From assembly GCF_036017915.1 (NCBI RefSeq), contig NZ_CP107929.1:7119001-7183000 (forward strand): a stretch of DNA of 64,000 nucleotides, written 5' to 3'. Positions within the stretch are counted from its first letter, which is position 1, and every line of letters begins with the position of its first letter. Positions 35,204 through 43,486 of the stretch are shown one piece after another. Made by a program: the position numbers and the translations under genes. The notes beneath the pieces were generated by a model that did no database searches, had not been told where the DNA came from, and worked only from the letters and a program-made list of their open reading frames with translations. The DNA is from Micromonospora sp. NBC_00421. GTDB taxonomy: Bacteria; Actinomycetota; Actinomycetes; Mycobacteriales; Micromonosporaceae.

Positions 35204-36151
35204 TCAGGTCGTGCTCGTGGCGGCGAAGTAGGGCTCGGCTGCTTCCAAGCGGGGCGCCCGCACGCCCAGCCTGCGCGCCTCCGCCAGGGTGTCGCGGCAG
35301 ACCGCGCGCAACTCCTCGGGGTTGGCGTGGGCAGTTGTCACCCTGCGCACCGGCGGGAAACGGTGGAACAGCCAGGAGAGCGCCGGTGCCGCCAGCCAGG
35401 CGGGGGCGGTGAAGGGCCGCAGTTCGGCGCGGTGCCGCCGCAGGTCGACGCCGCGCGCCTCGACGAGCGGCAGCAACTCGCGGGTGGCGAGGATGGCCTC
35501 GCGTACGTCGTTGCGCGTCAGCGCGGACAGCGAGCCCCGTCTCAGGCTCTGGGTGTGCAGACCCGCGTTCTGGACGAAGTGGACCGACAGCCAGCCCCGG
35601 AAGTCGGAGTTCTCCCGGATCCTGAACCCCGCCCCGCGAAACACCTGGCGGACGGCCTGCTCGCGTGGGGTCGGCGGCCGGTCGAGAGTGCCGAGGAAGA
35701 CCACGGGCAGCAGAGCGGCACGCAGTACGCCGTCGTCGCCGAACCCCCCGCCGGCCCCGGGAAAGCCCCAGGCGACCTGGTCGGCCGGGAGGTGTTCGAT
35801 CGCGGTCGACGGCTCGACCCACAGGTTGTTGAAGACCAGCACCGTGGCCCCGCCGACCCGTGGCCCCAGAAAGGCGGCAGCCTCCGCGAAGTGGTAGTGC
35901 TGCACGCTCAGCACGATCAGATCGAAGTCGTGATCGGGCTCCAACGACTCGCGGTAGCGCACCGGCCACTTCTCGGCGACGCGCTTCCCCCACGGCCGCC
36001 GTCGTACGTCGAGCAGGTCGAGGTCGATCGATTTCCCGTACGCCGCCGCCCGCCCTGGCCGGACGTAGAACTCGACGTCGTGCCCGGCCCGTTCCAGCGC
36101 CCATCCGTAGGTCGCGCTGATCACGCCGCGACCGAACATCAAGATCTTCAC
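35204..36151 (-). CDS. Ketopantoate reductase-like oxidoreductase
   Basis: A 315-residue NAD(P)-dependent dehydrogenase of the PanE/ApbA type. The Rossmann loop is VKILMFGRGVISATYGWALERAGHDVEFYVR at the N-terminus; later blocks include DLIVLSVQHYHF and FNNLWVEPSTAIEHLP. The lack of the full ApbA C-terminal signature means pantoate synthesis is not certain. The GTG at 36151 starts at the Rossmann strand. A TTGACA-17-TATTTT promoter carries a TetR operator in its spacer, so the neighbouring TetR protein very probably represses it. Confidence 0.82.
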   Translation of the reverse strand: MKILMFGRGVISATYGWALERAGHDVEFYVRPGRAAAYGKSIDLDLLDVRRRPWGKRVAEKWPVRYRESLEPDHDFDLIVLSVQHYHFAEAAAFLGPRVGGATVLVFNNLWVEPSTAIEHLPADQVAWGFPGAGGGFGDDGVLRAALLPVVFLGTLDRPPTPREQAVRQVFRGAGFRIRENSDFRGWLSVHFVQNAGLHTQSLRRGSLSALTRNDVREAILATRELLPLVEARGVDLRRHRAELRPFTAPAWLAAPALSWLFHRFPPVRRVTTAHANPEELRAVCRDTLAEARRLGVRAPRLEAAEPYFAATSTT

Positions 36152-36165
36152 GCGTACCCCATGGC

Positions 36166-36220
36166 TATAATCGGAGACCATCTCCACTTTCAAAATATGG
36201 AGACAGTCTCCACTTGTCAA
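36166..36220. promoter_or_regulatory. Divergent promoter with two TetR-type operators
   Basis: Two 13-base palindromes, GGAGACCATCTCC (36173-36185) and GGAGACAGTCTCC (36199-36211), are 26 bp apart centre to centre. On the minus strand TTGACA (36220-36215), a 17-base spacer and TATTTT (36197-36192) form the reductase promoter, with the second operator filling the spacer. TATAAT (36166-36171) serves the plus strand, where it abuts the first operator. Confidence 0.8.
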
Positions 36221-36233
36221 CATGAGGTCCCGC

Positions 36234-36824
36234 ATGACTGACGCCAAGTCGCTGAGTGCCGCTGCCAAGCCGCTGCGTGCCGACGCCCGCCGCAACCGTG
36301 ACGCCCTGATCGCCAAGGCCCGCGAACTCTTCGCCGACGGCTGCTTCGACCTGCGCTTCGACGACTTCGCCAAGCTGGCCGGGGTGGGCACCGGCACGCT
36401 CTACCGGCACTTCCCCACCCGGGAAGCTCTGGCCGAAGCGGTCTACCGGGAAGAGCTCCGGGCGATCTGCGATCGGGCCCGGGAGTTGCAGGCCACCCTC
36501 CCCGCCGACGAGGCGCTGGAGTCCTTCCTGCGTGGATTCGTCGAGCACCTGCACGCCCACGAGGGGTTGGCCCGTACCCTCTCGACGCTGATGGCCTCCC
36601 GGTCGGGTGTGCTGGCGGAGGGTGCCCAGGCTCTGGGGCAGGTCGTCGATGAGCTGTTGGGGGCTGCCGTCACAGCGGGGACCGTCCGCGACGACGTGGG
36701 TGTGGGTGCGGTCATGATGGCCATTCAGGGCATCTGCGCGGCGTACGGTCACCCGGCCTACCGGGCCGACGCGGACGGCGTCGTCACCGTCGTGCTCGCC
36801 GGCCTCCGCTGCCCGGCGCGTTGA
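36234..36824 (+). CDS. TetR-family repressor
   Basis: A 196-residue TetR regulator. The N-terminal helix-turn-helix (ADARRNRDALIAKARELFADGCFDLRFDDFAKLAGVGTGTLYRHFPTREALAEAVYREEL) is canonical; the C-terminal ligand-binding part has the SBP-like helices of the family. It is divergent from the reductase gene, and two matching operators lie between them, one overlapping its own promoter, so it likely represses both. The ATG at 36234 has GAGG six bases upstream; ATG 36222 is an alternative. Confidence 0.92.
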   Translation: MTDAKSLSAAAKPLRADARRNRDALIAKARELFADGCFDLRFDDFAKLAGVGTGTLYRHFPTREALAEAVYREELRAICDRARELQATLPADEALESFLRGFVEHLHAHEGLARTLSTLMASRSGVLAEGAQALGQVVDELLGAAVTAGTVRDDVGVGAVMMAIQGICAAYGHPAYRADADGVVTVVLAGLRCPAR

Positions 36825-37061
36825 GTGGTGCCCGACGGGTACCGCCTCTCGCGCAATCGCGGAACCACCCGAGGATGCCCTGCCGGTGGTCGGTCCGTCG
36901 AGCCGTTCCCGGTGGAGGCTGTCACCCCGGGAACCGCAGCGCTTCCGCACGATGAAATACTCCGCGCGAGCCGGTGGGAAGAGGAAAGTACGTGTGCGCC
37001 CGGCAGGATTCGGCGGGCTGCGCGAAACGCACGCGAAACGAGGCGCCGACGGCATGGCACC

Positions 37062-37523
37062 ATGCACCTGAGTATCGAGCGGGCCGACTTCACCGACCCC
37101 GGCCTTCTTGCGTTTCTACAGGCCCATCTGGATGACATGGCTCCCACAGCTCCGGCAGAGAGCCGGCATGCGTTGGATCTTCGTGGACTGCAGGCACCAG
37201 ATGTCCGACTGTGGGTCGCTTACGTCCGTGAGCAGGTCGTGGGCACTGGTGCTGTGGTGGCGCTGGAACCTGGGCACGAGGAAGTGAAGAGCATGCGGAC
37301 CGATCCGGCGAGACGAGGTCAAGGCATCGCTAGCCGAATTCTCCAGCATCTCGTGCAGGACGCTCGCGGACGCGGTATCCGTCAGCTCTCTCTGGAGACC
37401 GGCAGCATGGAGTTCTTCGCATCCGCGAGAGCACTGTACGCCAAGGCGGGGTTCACCTTCTGCTCTCCATTTGGCTCCTACACCGAAGACTCCAACAGCG
37501 TCTTCATGACGAAGACCCTGTAG
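37062..37523 (+). CDS. GNAT-family N-acetyltransferase
   Basis: A 153-residue acetyltransferase. The acetyl-CoA-binding motif A is clear (EVKSMRTDPARRGQGIASRILQHLVQDARGRG), followed by LSLETGSMEFFASARALYAKAGF. It probably acetylates a small molecule or a protein N-terminus. No strong Shine-Dalgarno sequence precedes the ATG. It is independent of the TetR unit, with about 240 bases between them in which I see no further gene. Confidence 0.88.
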   Translation: MHLSIERADFTDPGLLAFLQAHLDDMAPTAPAESRHALDLRGLQAPDVRLWVAYVREQVVGTGAVVALEPGHEEVKSMRTDPARRGQGIASRILQHLVQDARGRGIRQLSLETGSMEFFASARALYAKAGFTFCSPFGSYTEDSNSVFMTKTL

Positions 37524-37525
37524 CG

Positions 37526-37960
37526 CTACTCGCGCTTCCACGCCCCCGAGCAGTCCGCTCGGATGGCGCTTACCAAGCCCTCCGCCGGCAGCAGCGCCAC
37601 GGCGCGGTGAGCGGTTCCGACCGAGACGCCATGTGTCGCAGCCAGCTCAGCAACCGCGGGGAGTTGGTCGCCGGGCCGCAGTCGGCCGGCAGCAATTTGC
37701 GCGCGCAGCTCGGCGGCGATCCTCTGGTACGGACTACTCGCCACGGTGCGTCGTGTCGGCGCGACCGGGCGCGGCGGCATCGCGCAGCCAGTGTCCCGGC
37801 GGCCCGCTGGTCCGACTCCGACACCAGGCCGCATAGACCCTGAGCGTGGTTGTCCGGCCGCCGCCATGACCGAGCCGGCCGGCGACCGTCCGCACGTCGA
37901 CACCCGCATTGATCAGCTCGGTCGCCGAGAGGTGGCGCAGTGCGTGGATGTGACTGCGCC
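37526..37960 (-). pseudogene. Tyrosine integrase relic with GntR tail
   Basis: On the minus strand the C-terminal catalytic part of a tyrosine recombinase is readable (HIHALRHLSATELINAGVDVRTVAGRLGHGGGRTTTLRVYAAW, about 37952-37818), then a second frame continues SESDQRAAGTLAAR, and a third gives a GntR winged helix (PYQRIAAELRAQIAAGRLRPGDQLPAVAELAATHGVSVGTAHRAVALL). Restoring one base near 37823 and one near 37780 rejoins the frames. The N-terminal half is missing. Actinomycete integrases with such a GntR tail exist. It is dead and lies next to attL. Confidence 0.8.
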
Positions 37961-38052
37961 TCCTCGGCGTCCTTCGCTGCGGTGCGGCTCGCCGGGATGG
38001 TCTCGGAAAGGTAGTGCGCACCACGCGGCTTGATCGGCTGGGAGAAAGTGCT

Positions 38053-38096
38053 GTGCGCCCGGCAGGATTCGAACCTGCGGCCTTGGGATTAGAAGT
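38053..38096 (-). other. attL (displaced tRNA-Arg 3' end)
   Basis: These 44 bases are identical to the 3' part of the tRNA-Arg gene at 49660-49703 (T arm, variable loop and anticodon 3' side). They stop at the anticodon loop, so no functional tRNA is encoded here. This is the left boundary of the integrated element. Confidence 0.88.
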
Positions 38097-38133
38097 TGAA
38101 TCCCCCTCGGGTTAGCTGGTCATCATGAGTGGC

Positions 38134-38167
38134 TAGGGGTGTCTATCTGTCCAGGTAGACACCCCTA
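38134..38167. terminator. Hairpin near the left end of the element
   Basis: A perfect 12-base stem (TAGGGGTGTCTA and its complement) around a 10-base loop. It lies 129 bases after the nuclease stop and 38 bases inside attL, and could terminate element transcripts before the chromosome. Confidence 0.65.
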
Positions 38168-38295
38168 TGCTTGCCAGTCCGTGTCAACCCGTAATGCCGG
38201 GTCCAGCGGCGTCCGGGCTCACTGCGGGCTCACCTGCATCGAAGATTGGAGCAGGGTCTAGGCGTGGGTGGTGGCATTATGGAGCTGAATCGAAT

Positions 38296-39930
38296 CTAGC
38301 GTAACCCGAAGGTGCGGATAAGGTGAGGCCGATCATTCAGCAAGAACTCCAAGCGGGCGTCATTCCAAACTTCGACTATTGGGCGCTGTCCACGGGAATT
38401 GTGTCGCTCAATCCAGGCGATGGCGTCAGAGGTGAAGCGTCCACTCGTTGCCAGAACAAGCACGTCGAACGGCGGACTATCCCAGTGGCTGATGCTCACG
38501 ATTGCTTGGCTTGCATCAATATCACGAATGGCACGTGAAAGCCAATGTTTGCATTGAATGGCGACCCGCTGCGAACTGTGGCCGCTCAGTGGATCTTTGC
38601 GAAGACGCACGGCACTCACATCGCGACCATGATCAGCGGCGTTGGTATGCATGAGCCAATCGACGTTTTCGTAACCCTCGGTCTCGACTACTAGTTGGAA
38701 AATGAGACGCTCAAAGGCAGTGAAATCGATTTTCTCCCATGCCAACTCTAGGCCCGCTCGTCTGACGGGAAGATCAACCGGCGAGTATGCCAAGGCGTCT
38801 TCAAGTTGTAGTGCGCGGGAGAAGAGTATGTGCGAGATTGTCGACTGTGGTAAGCGAGAGTCTCGCCGAAAGACACTCACATCCCATCCTTGGGCGTAGG
38901 CGCGATCAACGTCTCCCGAGATTCTCGTAATTGCGCTGTTCGCAGCCTGTTTCGCGGTTACTCTCTCCCTTGCCGCATACGCGGCGCTATCTCGTGCCGC
39001 TCGCCAGATGAAGTAGTACATTTGGCCGATTGAATACCATCGCAGCGCGTGGCGGAAGACCTCTTCTGTCCGCTGTCCTGGCGTGAAGTCAAACCCGTGC
39101 CGTTTGAGCATGTGGACCAAGTAGGCTTTGCACTCTGATACCGCTAGGTCGAACCAAAAATCCGAGAACTGTTCCACCCAGTGCTCGGGCCAGTTGTCCC
39201 GGGAGATTACCTGAGAAAGCTCCTTGAGGTATTCTCGTAGTCGAATCTCTACATCGCCAACGCCCCTCAGATGGTAAGATGCAAGCATTGGGTAATGCTG
39301 GTCGTCGAGCGCACCATCCTCCTTCCATAAGAAGGCATCAGGTGTCGAGGATGGATGTAGCTGTAGGATTCCTTGATCGATGAGCGCTTCAAGCAACTTG
39401 AAATCAAGGTCTGATGTAGGCGTTAAGGGATTGCCTCGTTCGATGACTGGAACGGTGACTCCTCCGGACACCTCTTCTCCGTCTTCGAATAACGCAGCCA
39501 GTGTCAGAGCCACTGGTAAATCGAGTTTCTCGGCGCGGACCGGTGACTCGCGTTCCGTTACCTTGAACTGCTCGCAGATCGCAGCTTTCATGGCTGCCTC
39601 TGCCTTTTTTTGCTCGGCTTCCAGTCGTTGCTTCTCCGCTTCGACGCATGCCCGGCAACGGGTAGGTGTGAATCGGTGGCCGGAAGTCCATTCTGAACGA
39701 GTTTTGTAAATGAAGCCCCGGTTGCACTGATTGCAATATCTACTCGATGAACGGGCATAGCAAGATTCTGAGACAATCTTGCTAACCTTGTGTGCGGGTT
39801 GTTCGAATTGCTCCGATAGCGCTTTGACTGTAAATGAGAACGAGCCATCAACGTCGGTGGCCCAATACATCAAGCATAGCTCAGAAACTGTCGGATCTTC
39901 GGCGTTGACCTCGACCTCAAACTCCGGCAC
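38296..39930 (-). CDS. Mrr-like restriction endonuclease with zinc ribbon
   Basis: A 544-residue protein. Near residues 68-95 a four-Cys zinc ribbon (CNQCNRGF then CRACVE) is followed by a coiled stretch and a large helical region. The C-terminus is a PD-(D/E)xK nuclease of the Mrr_cat type: NAADHGRDVSAVRL, then VAIQCKHW (the Q-x-K active site) and VLVLATSGRFTSDAIAWIERHN. Such proteins cut modified or foreign DNA and act in defence. GTG 39930 has CAGGAGG upstream. Codon usage is clearly less GC-rich than the chromosome, a sign of transfer. Confidence 0.8.
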   Translation of the reverse strand: MPEFEVEVNAEDPTVSELCLMYWATDVDGSFSFTVKALSEQFEQPAHKVSKIVSESCYARSSSRYCNQCNRGFIYKTRSEWTSGHRFTPTRCRACVEAEKQRLEAEQKKAEAAMKAAICEQFKVTERESPVRAEKLDLPVALTLAALFEDGEEVSGGVTVPVIERGNPLTPTSDLDFKLLEALIDQGILQLHPSSTPDAFLWKEDGALDDQHYPMLASYHLRGVGDVEIRLREYLKELSQVISRDNWPEHWVEQFSDFWFDLAVSECKAYLVHMLKRHGFDFTPGQRTEEVFRHALRWYSIGQMYYFIWRAARDSAAYAARERVTAKQAANSAITRISGDVDRAYAQGWDVSVFRRDSRLPQSTISHILFSRALQLEDALAYSPVDLPVRRAGLELAWEKIDFTAFERLIFQLVVETEGYENVDWLMHTNAADHGRDVSAVRLRKDPLSGHSSQRVAIQCKHWLSRAIRDIDASQAIVSISHWDSPPFDVLVLATSGRFTSDAIAWIERHNSRGQRPIVEVWNDARLEFLLNDRPHLIRTFGLR

Positions 39931-39990
39931 GAGACCTCCTGACGGTTCGGTGAACCACCCTTGGGGACTTACGAATACCCGGCAGGTAGA

Positions 39991-40002
39991 CTAGGTTCCT
40001 AG
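39991..40002. promoter_or_regulatory. Small palindrome upstream of the nuclease gene
   Basis: CTAGG and CCTAG form an inverted repeat with a 2-base centre (ctaggttcctag), 61 bases before the nuclease GTG. It may be an operator; no protein can be assigned. Confidence 0.35.
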
Positions 40003-40203
40003 GTGCAAGTTGAGCCCGCGCGAGTCGACTACAGGATACGCTAGTTGCCATATGTGTCCAAGTCGGCTGCCGCAGCTTTGTAAGTAGGGAAGCGCTGAAG
40101 GTTGGCAGGGAATTGCTGCGGCCGCTCGCGACAATGTGTCGGGTCAAGTGTCAGGTTGAAGTGGTATGCCCGACCGATTATTGTCGATCTTTCGGGTTGT
40201 CGG

Positions 40204-40698
40204 CTATTTCTGATTCTGCATCGGCAACGCAAAGTAGAGCCCCAACATCTGAGTCGTCCAGTCGGCCTGCCGAACTTCGCCTCGCGGACCGAACTCGGAG
40301 AACCAGGGCTTGATGTCCAGAATGGGGGTGCCATCCACGGCGTCCAGTTCCTCGACGTGAAGGTCAAGCCCGTCAACCTGGACCAGGCGGCACCGAGATA
40401 CCCCAAGCCAGTTGATGCGGCGCATGTTGCGGTGGCCGAAGATTCCTACTGCGGGCCATTCTGGGTTGTCTCTTGGGCGGCGGGCACCGAGGTTCAGATC
40501 GGTTGGATCAGTGAGGTGGAAGCGAAACACGATCTCAAGGTGGGAGAAGTCCGATAGTGACTCGACGGCGGCTGGCGTGAACCGGTCTCCGTCGATTCGG
40601 ATGATGGCTCGGCTTCCGCCCCAGTAGTCATCCGTGGGCTCGGACCTTCCACCTACGACTCGCGCAATGGACTCCACTACGAACTTCTCGGATTCCAC
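40204..40698 (-). CDS. TrmO/TsaA-like SAM-dependent methyltransferase homologue
   Basis: A 164-residue protein of the TrmO (VirR-like beta-barrel) family, which N6-methylates t6A37 in tRNA. Matching blocks are LSDFSHLEIVFRFH, RPRDNPEWPAVGIFGHRNMRRINWLGVS and LHVEELDAVDGTPILDIKPW. Where canonical TrmO has RSPHRPNPIGLS this protein reads HRNMRRINWLGVS, so substrate or activity may differ. GGGAG lies 7 bases before the GTG. It lies 34 bases downstream of the HTH/TPR regulator, likely in one unit. Confidence 0.75.
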   Translation of the reverse strand: MESEKFVVESIARVVGGRSEPTDDYWGGSRAIIRIDGDRFTPAAVESLSDFSHLEIVFRFHLTDPTDLNLGARRPRDNPEWPAVGIFGHRNMRRINWLGVSRCRLVQVDGLDLHVEELDAVDGTPILDIKPWFSEFGPRGEVRQADWTTQMLGLYFALPMQNQK

Positions 40699-40732
40699 TT
40701 CAACTCTCCCGATTCTCTTGCTGGCCGTCGTT

Positions 40733-42127
40733 TCAGGCGAAAGTTGAGAGGTAGGTCTTTGCGCGCGCATCCACGTCTTGGACTGCTCGAATGCTGCGGC
40801 GTTTGTAGGGGGAGAGGATGGCACGCATCTCGCTGGCGACCTGGCGCGTGCGTCCCGACCGGACGCCGTCCATGGCGTCCAGGGAGCGGGACCATGTCGC
40901 GCAGGCTTCCTCGATTGCTCCCTGCCTGGCCTGTACTGCTCCCAGGTATCCGAGTGTGACGGCGTGGGTCCGGGTAAAAGCGGAAGCCTGACGCGTCCTG
41001 ACACTGCGACGGAATTGAGTTGTCGCGCCTGCCAGGTCGCCGGTGTCCCGTAGGGCGCAGGCCGTCTCGTGTGCGAGGCTGGCTTCGCCGAAGAAGAAGA
41101 CCCGGCCGGGTTCGTCGTCTCCGCTTGAGGCTGCGGCAAGGTCGTCTTCGGCGCGGAGAAGCGCGCGAGCTGCCCCCTGCGTCTCGCCGTTTACGGCAAG
41201 TGAGCGGGCGTGGACCACTCCGAGCAAGGCTCGTTCTCGTGGAGCTGCGGTCTCGTATCGTGCGCCGTCGACTGATGCCGACGCGAGTTTGAGAGCGTAC
41301 TTGTGATGGCCTAGATCGATGGCTTGGTGTGCCATGGCGCGCAGCACATGACCTGCCATCGCTGGGTTGTCGGCCTCTGCGGCCAGTTTGACTGCCACGG
41401 TGAAGTAGTGCTGAGCCACGTTGTGCTCGCCGTTGTCGAATGCCATCCAACCGGCGAGGTAGGAGAGTTCGCTGGCGGCGGTGAACATGCCACTTCGCAG
41501 AACGTCGTCCGCGTACCGTCCACGCAGGAAGTTCGACACATCCGAGCTGAGGTACTGGACGACTGCTGAGCGGGCGTGTCCGCCGCCTCGGCGTTGGTCC
41601 ACTCGGGAGAACAGCGACACCATGTCGCGCACGGCGTCCAGGTCGCCTTGGCCCACGGTCCGGCCGCCTGCTGCGCCGCGCATCTGGCCATGTTCGGCCA
41701 TCTGCGTCCACCAGCGATCGGAGGGCAGCGTCAGCGCGGCAAGCGAGTAGGCAGCAGTGCTGAGAACGCGCCTGCGTTCAGCGTCCACGTCGACTCTCCC
41801 GAGTTCGGTTAGCGCAGCCAGGGTATCGACTCGCCATCCCAACATGTCCCGGGAGGACAGCGGTGAGGCTGGTAGCCCGATCTCGTCCAGGGTGACGACC
41901 CTGCCGAGTCGTCGCGACAGCGCCTCGCAGAGCAGCATGGGTGCCCGCCCCGATGGCTTAGAGCCGGCGACCCAGTGCGAGACGTGGGAGCGGCCAACCC
42001 CGGCGAACTCGGGAGCGTTGCTCTCCTGCGCCACCCGCACGAACGCGCGTGCGACCTCGCCGTGCGACATGCCTGCCTCGGTGATGACGGCCGCAAGCTT
42101 GGCGTTGCCGGCTCGCGCTTGCGGCAT
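40733..42127 (-). CDS. HTH/TPR-type transcriptional regulator
   Basis: A 464-residue regulator. The N-terminal DNA-binding part (GNAKLAAVITEAGMSHGEVARAFVRVAQESN, HVSHWVAGSKPSGRAP) is a divergent XRE-like helix-turn-helix. The rest is a run of TPR-like helices (HVLRAMAHQAIDLGHHKYALKLA, RALLGVVHARSLAVNGETQGAARALL). Such proteins occur often in actinomycetes and mobile elements; the signal is unknown. ATG 42127 has GGGGG upstream; a GTG at 42187 is a possible longer start. It is divergent from the small gene at 42421. Confidence 0.82.
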   Translation of the reverse strand: MPQARAGNAKLAAVITEAGMSHGEVARAFVRVAQESNAPEFAGVGRSHVSHWVAGSKPSGRAPMLLCEALSRRLGRVVTLDEIGLPASPLSSRDMLGWRVDTLAALTELGRVDVDAERRRVLSTAAYSLAALTLPSDRWWTQMAEHGQMRGAAGGRTVGQGDLDAVRDMVSLFSRVDQRRGGGHARSAVVQYLSSDVSNFLRGRYADDVLRSGMFTAASELSYLAGWMAFDNGEHNVAQHYFTVAVKLAAEADNPAMAGHVLRAMAHQAIDLGHHKYALKLASASVDGARYETAAPRERALLGVVHARSLAVNGETQGAARALLRAEDDLAAASSGDDEPGRVFFFGEASLAHETACALRDTGDLAGATTQFRRSVRTRQASAFTRTHAVTLGYLGAVQARQGAIEEACATWSRSLDAMDGVRSGRTRQVASEMRAILSPYKRRSIRAVQDVDARAKTYLSTFA

Positions 42128-42340
42128 GGTGGCACCCCCGCCTCTAAGTTGATCTTTCACCGCGTTCACCGCTTCGACGTGCGTCACAGCGTACCTACCG
42201 CCTGTGGTTTGCGGTTTGCTGACGGTACGCAAGACGGCGGGCCGGATAGGCGGAGGTCATCCACGTCGGGCCTGCCTTGCGAGGAAACGTCAACGGGCTC
42301 CCCACTCACACGGGCGGTGCGCGCCGTGGCGGTGGGTGAC

Positions 42341-42398
42341 GGGTCGGGCACGCCGCCCGGACAGTGCACAGCGGACCTTCGAGCGGCGTGCCCGATCC
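42341..42398. repeat. Inverted repeat in the divergent regulator region
   Basis: Arms 42341-42356 and 42383-42398 match at 15 of 16 positions around a 26-base loop, just before the gene at 42421. It may be a regulatory RNA structure or an operator. Confidence 0.5.
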
Positions 42399-42420
42399 AG
42401 CGTGAAAGGCGGTGCGAAGG

Positions 42421-42666
42421 ATGACGATCTATCCGGGCGGTGAGCAAGTCGATGCCGCACAGGATGCGCTTGAACGGCACGCGGTGTCGAGCGCGGATGG
42501 CCGGTGTCTGCGGTGCGGAACGTTGGGGCCATGCCCTGCGAACGAACACGCCGTGCGGGTTTTCAGCCTCTCGCTACGGCTACCCAGGCGGAGCCCCGGT
42601 GCCACGCGTCCGGAGTTGGTCAACGCGCGCCGTGTCGGTGCGCCCGCGCTGTTCCCGGCCCGGTAG
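42421..42666 (+). CDS. Small element-borne protein
   Basis: An 81-residue protein. A CLRCGTLGPCPANEHA stretch near residue 29 holds two or three Cys that may bind zinc, preceded by an acidic helix (QVDAAQDALERHAVSSADG). The end (LRLPRRSPGATRPELVNARRVG) is basic. Proteins of this style recur in actinomycete integrative elements; their role is not known. It directly precedes the HTH gene. Confidence 0.68.
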   Translation: MTIYPGGEQVDAAQDALERHAVSSADGRCLRCGTLGPCPANEHAVRVFSLSLRLPRRSPGATRPELVNARRVGAPALFPAR

Positions 42667-43155
42667 ATGAGTGTCGACGCCGTGATGCTGTCGCTCGCCG
42701 CTGCGGAGCGTGTGACTGCTGATCCGGCACCTCGGTACGTGACGCCGGAGGCGCTGGCGGATGCTCGTCGGCTGCTGGGGGCTCAGTTGAGAGCGGCGCG
42801 TAGGGGTATGGGCGTCACTCAGTCGCGGCTCGCTCAGGAGGTGCGGTGGTCGCGGAGCACGGTCGCGAATGTGGAGGTCGGGCGGCAGCCGGCTCCCCGG
42901 GAGTTCTGGGTGGCGTGCGATAACGCGTTGGGCGCGGGTGGAGTGCTGGTGGCGAGGTCTGCTGCTGCGGCGGAGCTGTCGCGTCGGTTGCGTGATCAGA
43001 GGACGGCGGAGCGGATTCGGGAGATTCCGTTTCAGTCGCCGGATGTGTGCGTGTGTCGGGATCTTCACCGCCTGCTGAGAGAGCTGGCCGCGATGTCGTT
43101 CCTTGATGCCCCGTCCGCTGCATCCGGCCTTGCGGACAAACGGGGTCACGGATGA
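42667..43155 (+). CDS. XRE-family helix-turn-helix protein
   Basis: A 162-residue regulator with a canonical XRE helix-turn-helix (LLGAQLRAARRGMGVTQSRLAQEVRWSRSTVANVEVGRQPAPREFWVACDNALG). The C-terminal part is helical and short, with the pair CVCRD. Its ATG begins directly after the stop of the preceding gene. It may control element genes or the excision switch. Confidence 0.8.
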   Translation: MSVDAVMLSLAAAERVTADPAPRYVTPEALADARRLLGAQLRAARRGMGVTQSRLAQEVRWSRSTVANVEVGRQPAPREFWVACDNALGAGGVLVARSAAAAELSRRLRDQRTAERIREIPFQSPDVCVCRDLHRLLRELAAMSFLDAPSAASGLADKRGHG

Positions 43156-43300
43156 CGGCGACGCGGACCTCAGGCGAGCCACCTCGGGACCGTGGCCGAC
43201 TCGGCCGTGCGCAACGAATCACCGATGGAAAGGAGTGGATCACCTCGCACGTCAGCTTGTGGCACCAATCCGTCAGCTCTATCGAAGGAGACACGGCATC

Positions 43301-43486
43301 ATGACCGACACGATCACTGGTAACCCGACCATCGAGGCGTAGTCCGGCCCTATCGACCTGTCTCGTCCGTACTTCGTGGGCGTGGGCGGGTCCGCGATGT
43401 CCGGCCTGGCCCGGCTGTTGGCCGAGCTGGGCCACCAGGTCAGCGGCAGCGACGTCCACGACTCGGCCACCGTCGCGGCGTTGCGT
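43301..43486 (+). pseudogene. Mur-ligase N-terminal fragment with in-frame amber stop
   Basis: AAGGAG precedes an ATG; the frame runs MTDTITGNPTIEA, then TAG (43340-43342), then continues in the same frame with [48 protein letters not shown]. The last part is the Rossmann-like N-terminus of MurC-type UDP-MurNAc ligases ([16 protein letters not shown]). The frame then stops resembling any ligase. This is a nonsense-mutated, truncated fragment, not a functional ligase. Confidence 0.75.

Noticed and set aside
38053..38096. A second tRNA-Arg gene
   Set aside because: Only the 3' 44 bases are present; the D arm, anticodon stem 5' side and acceptor 5' strand are missing. It is the att duplicate.
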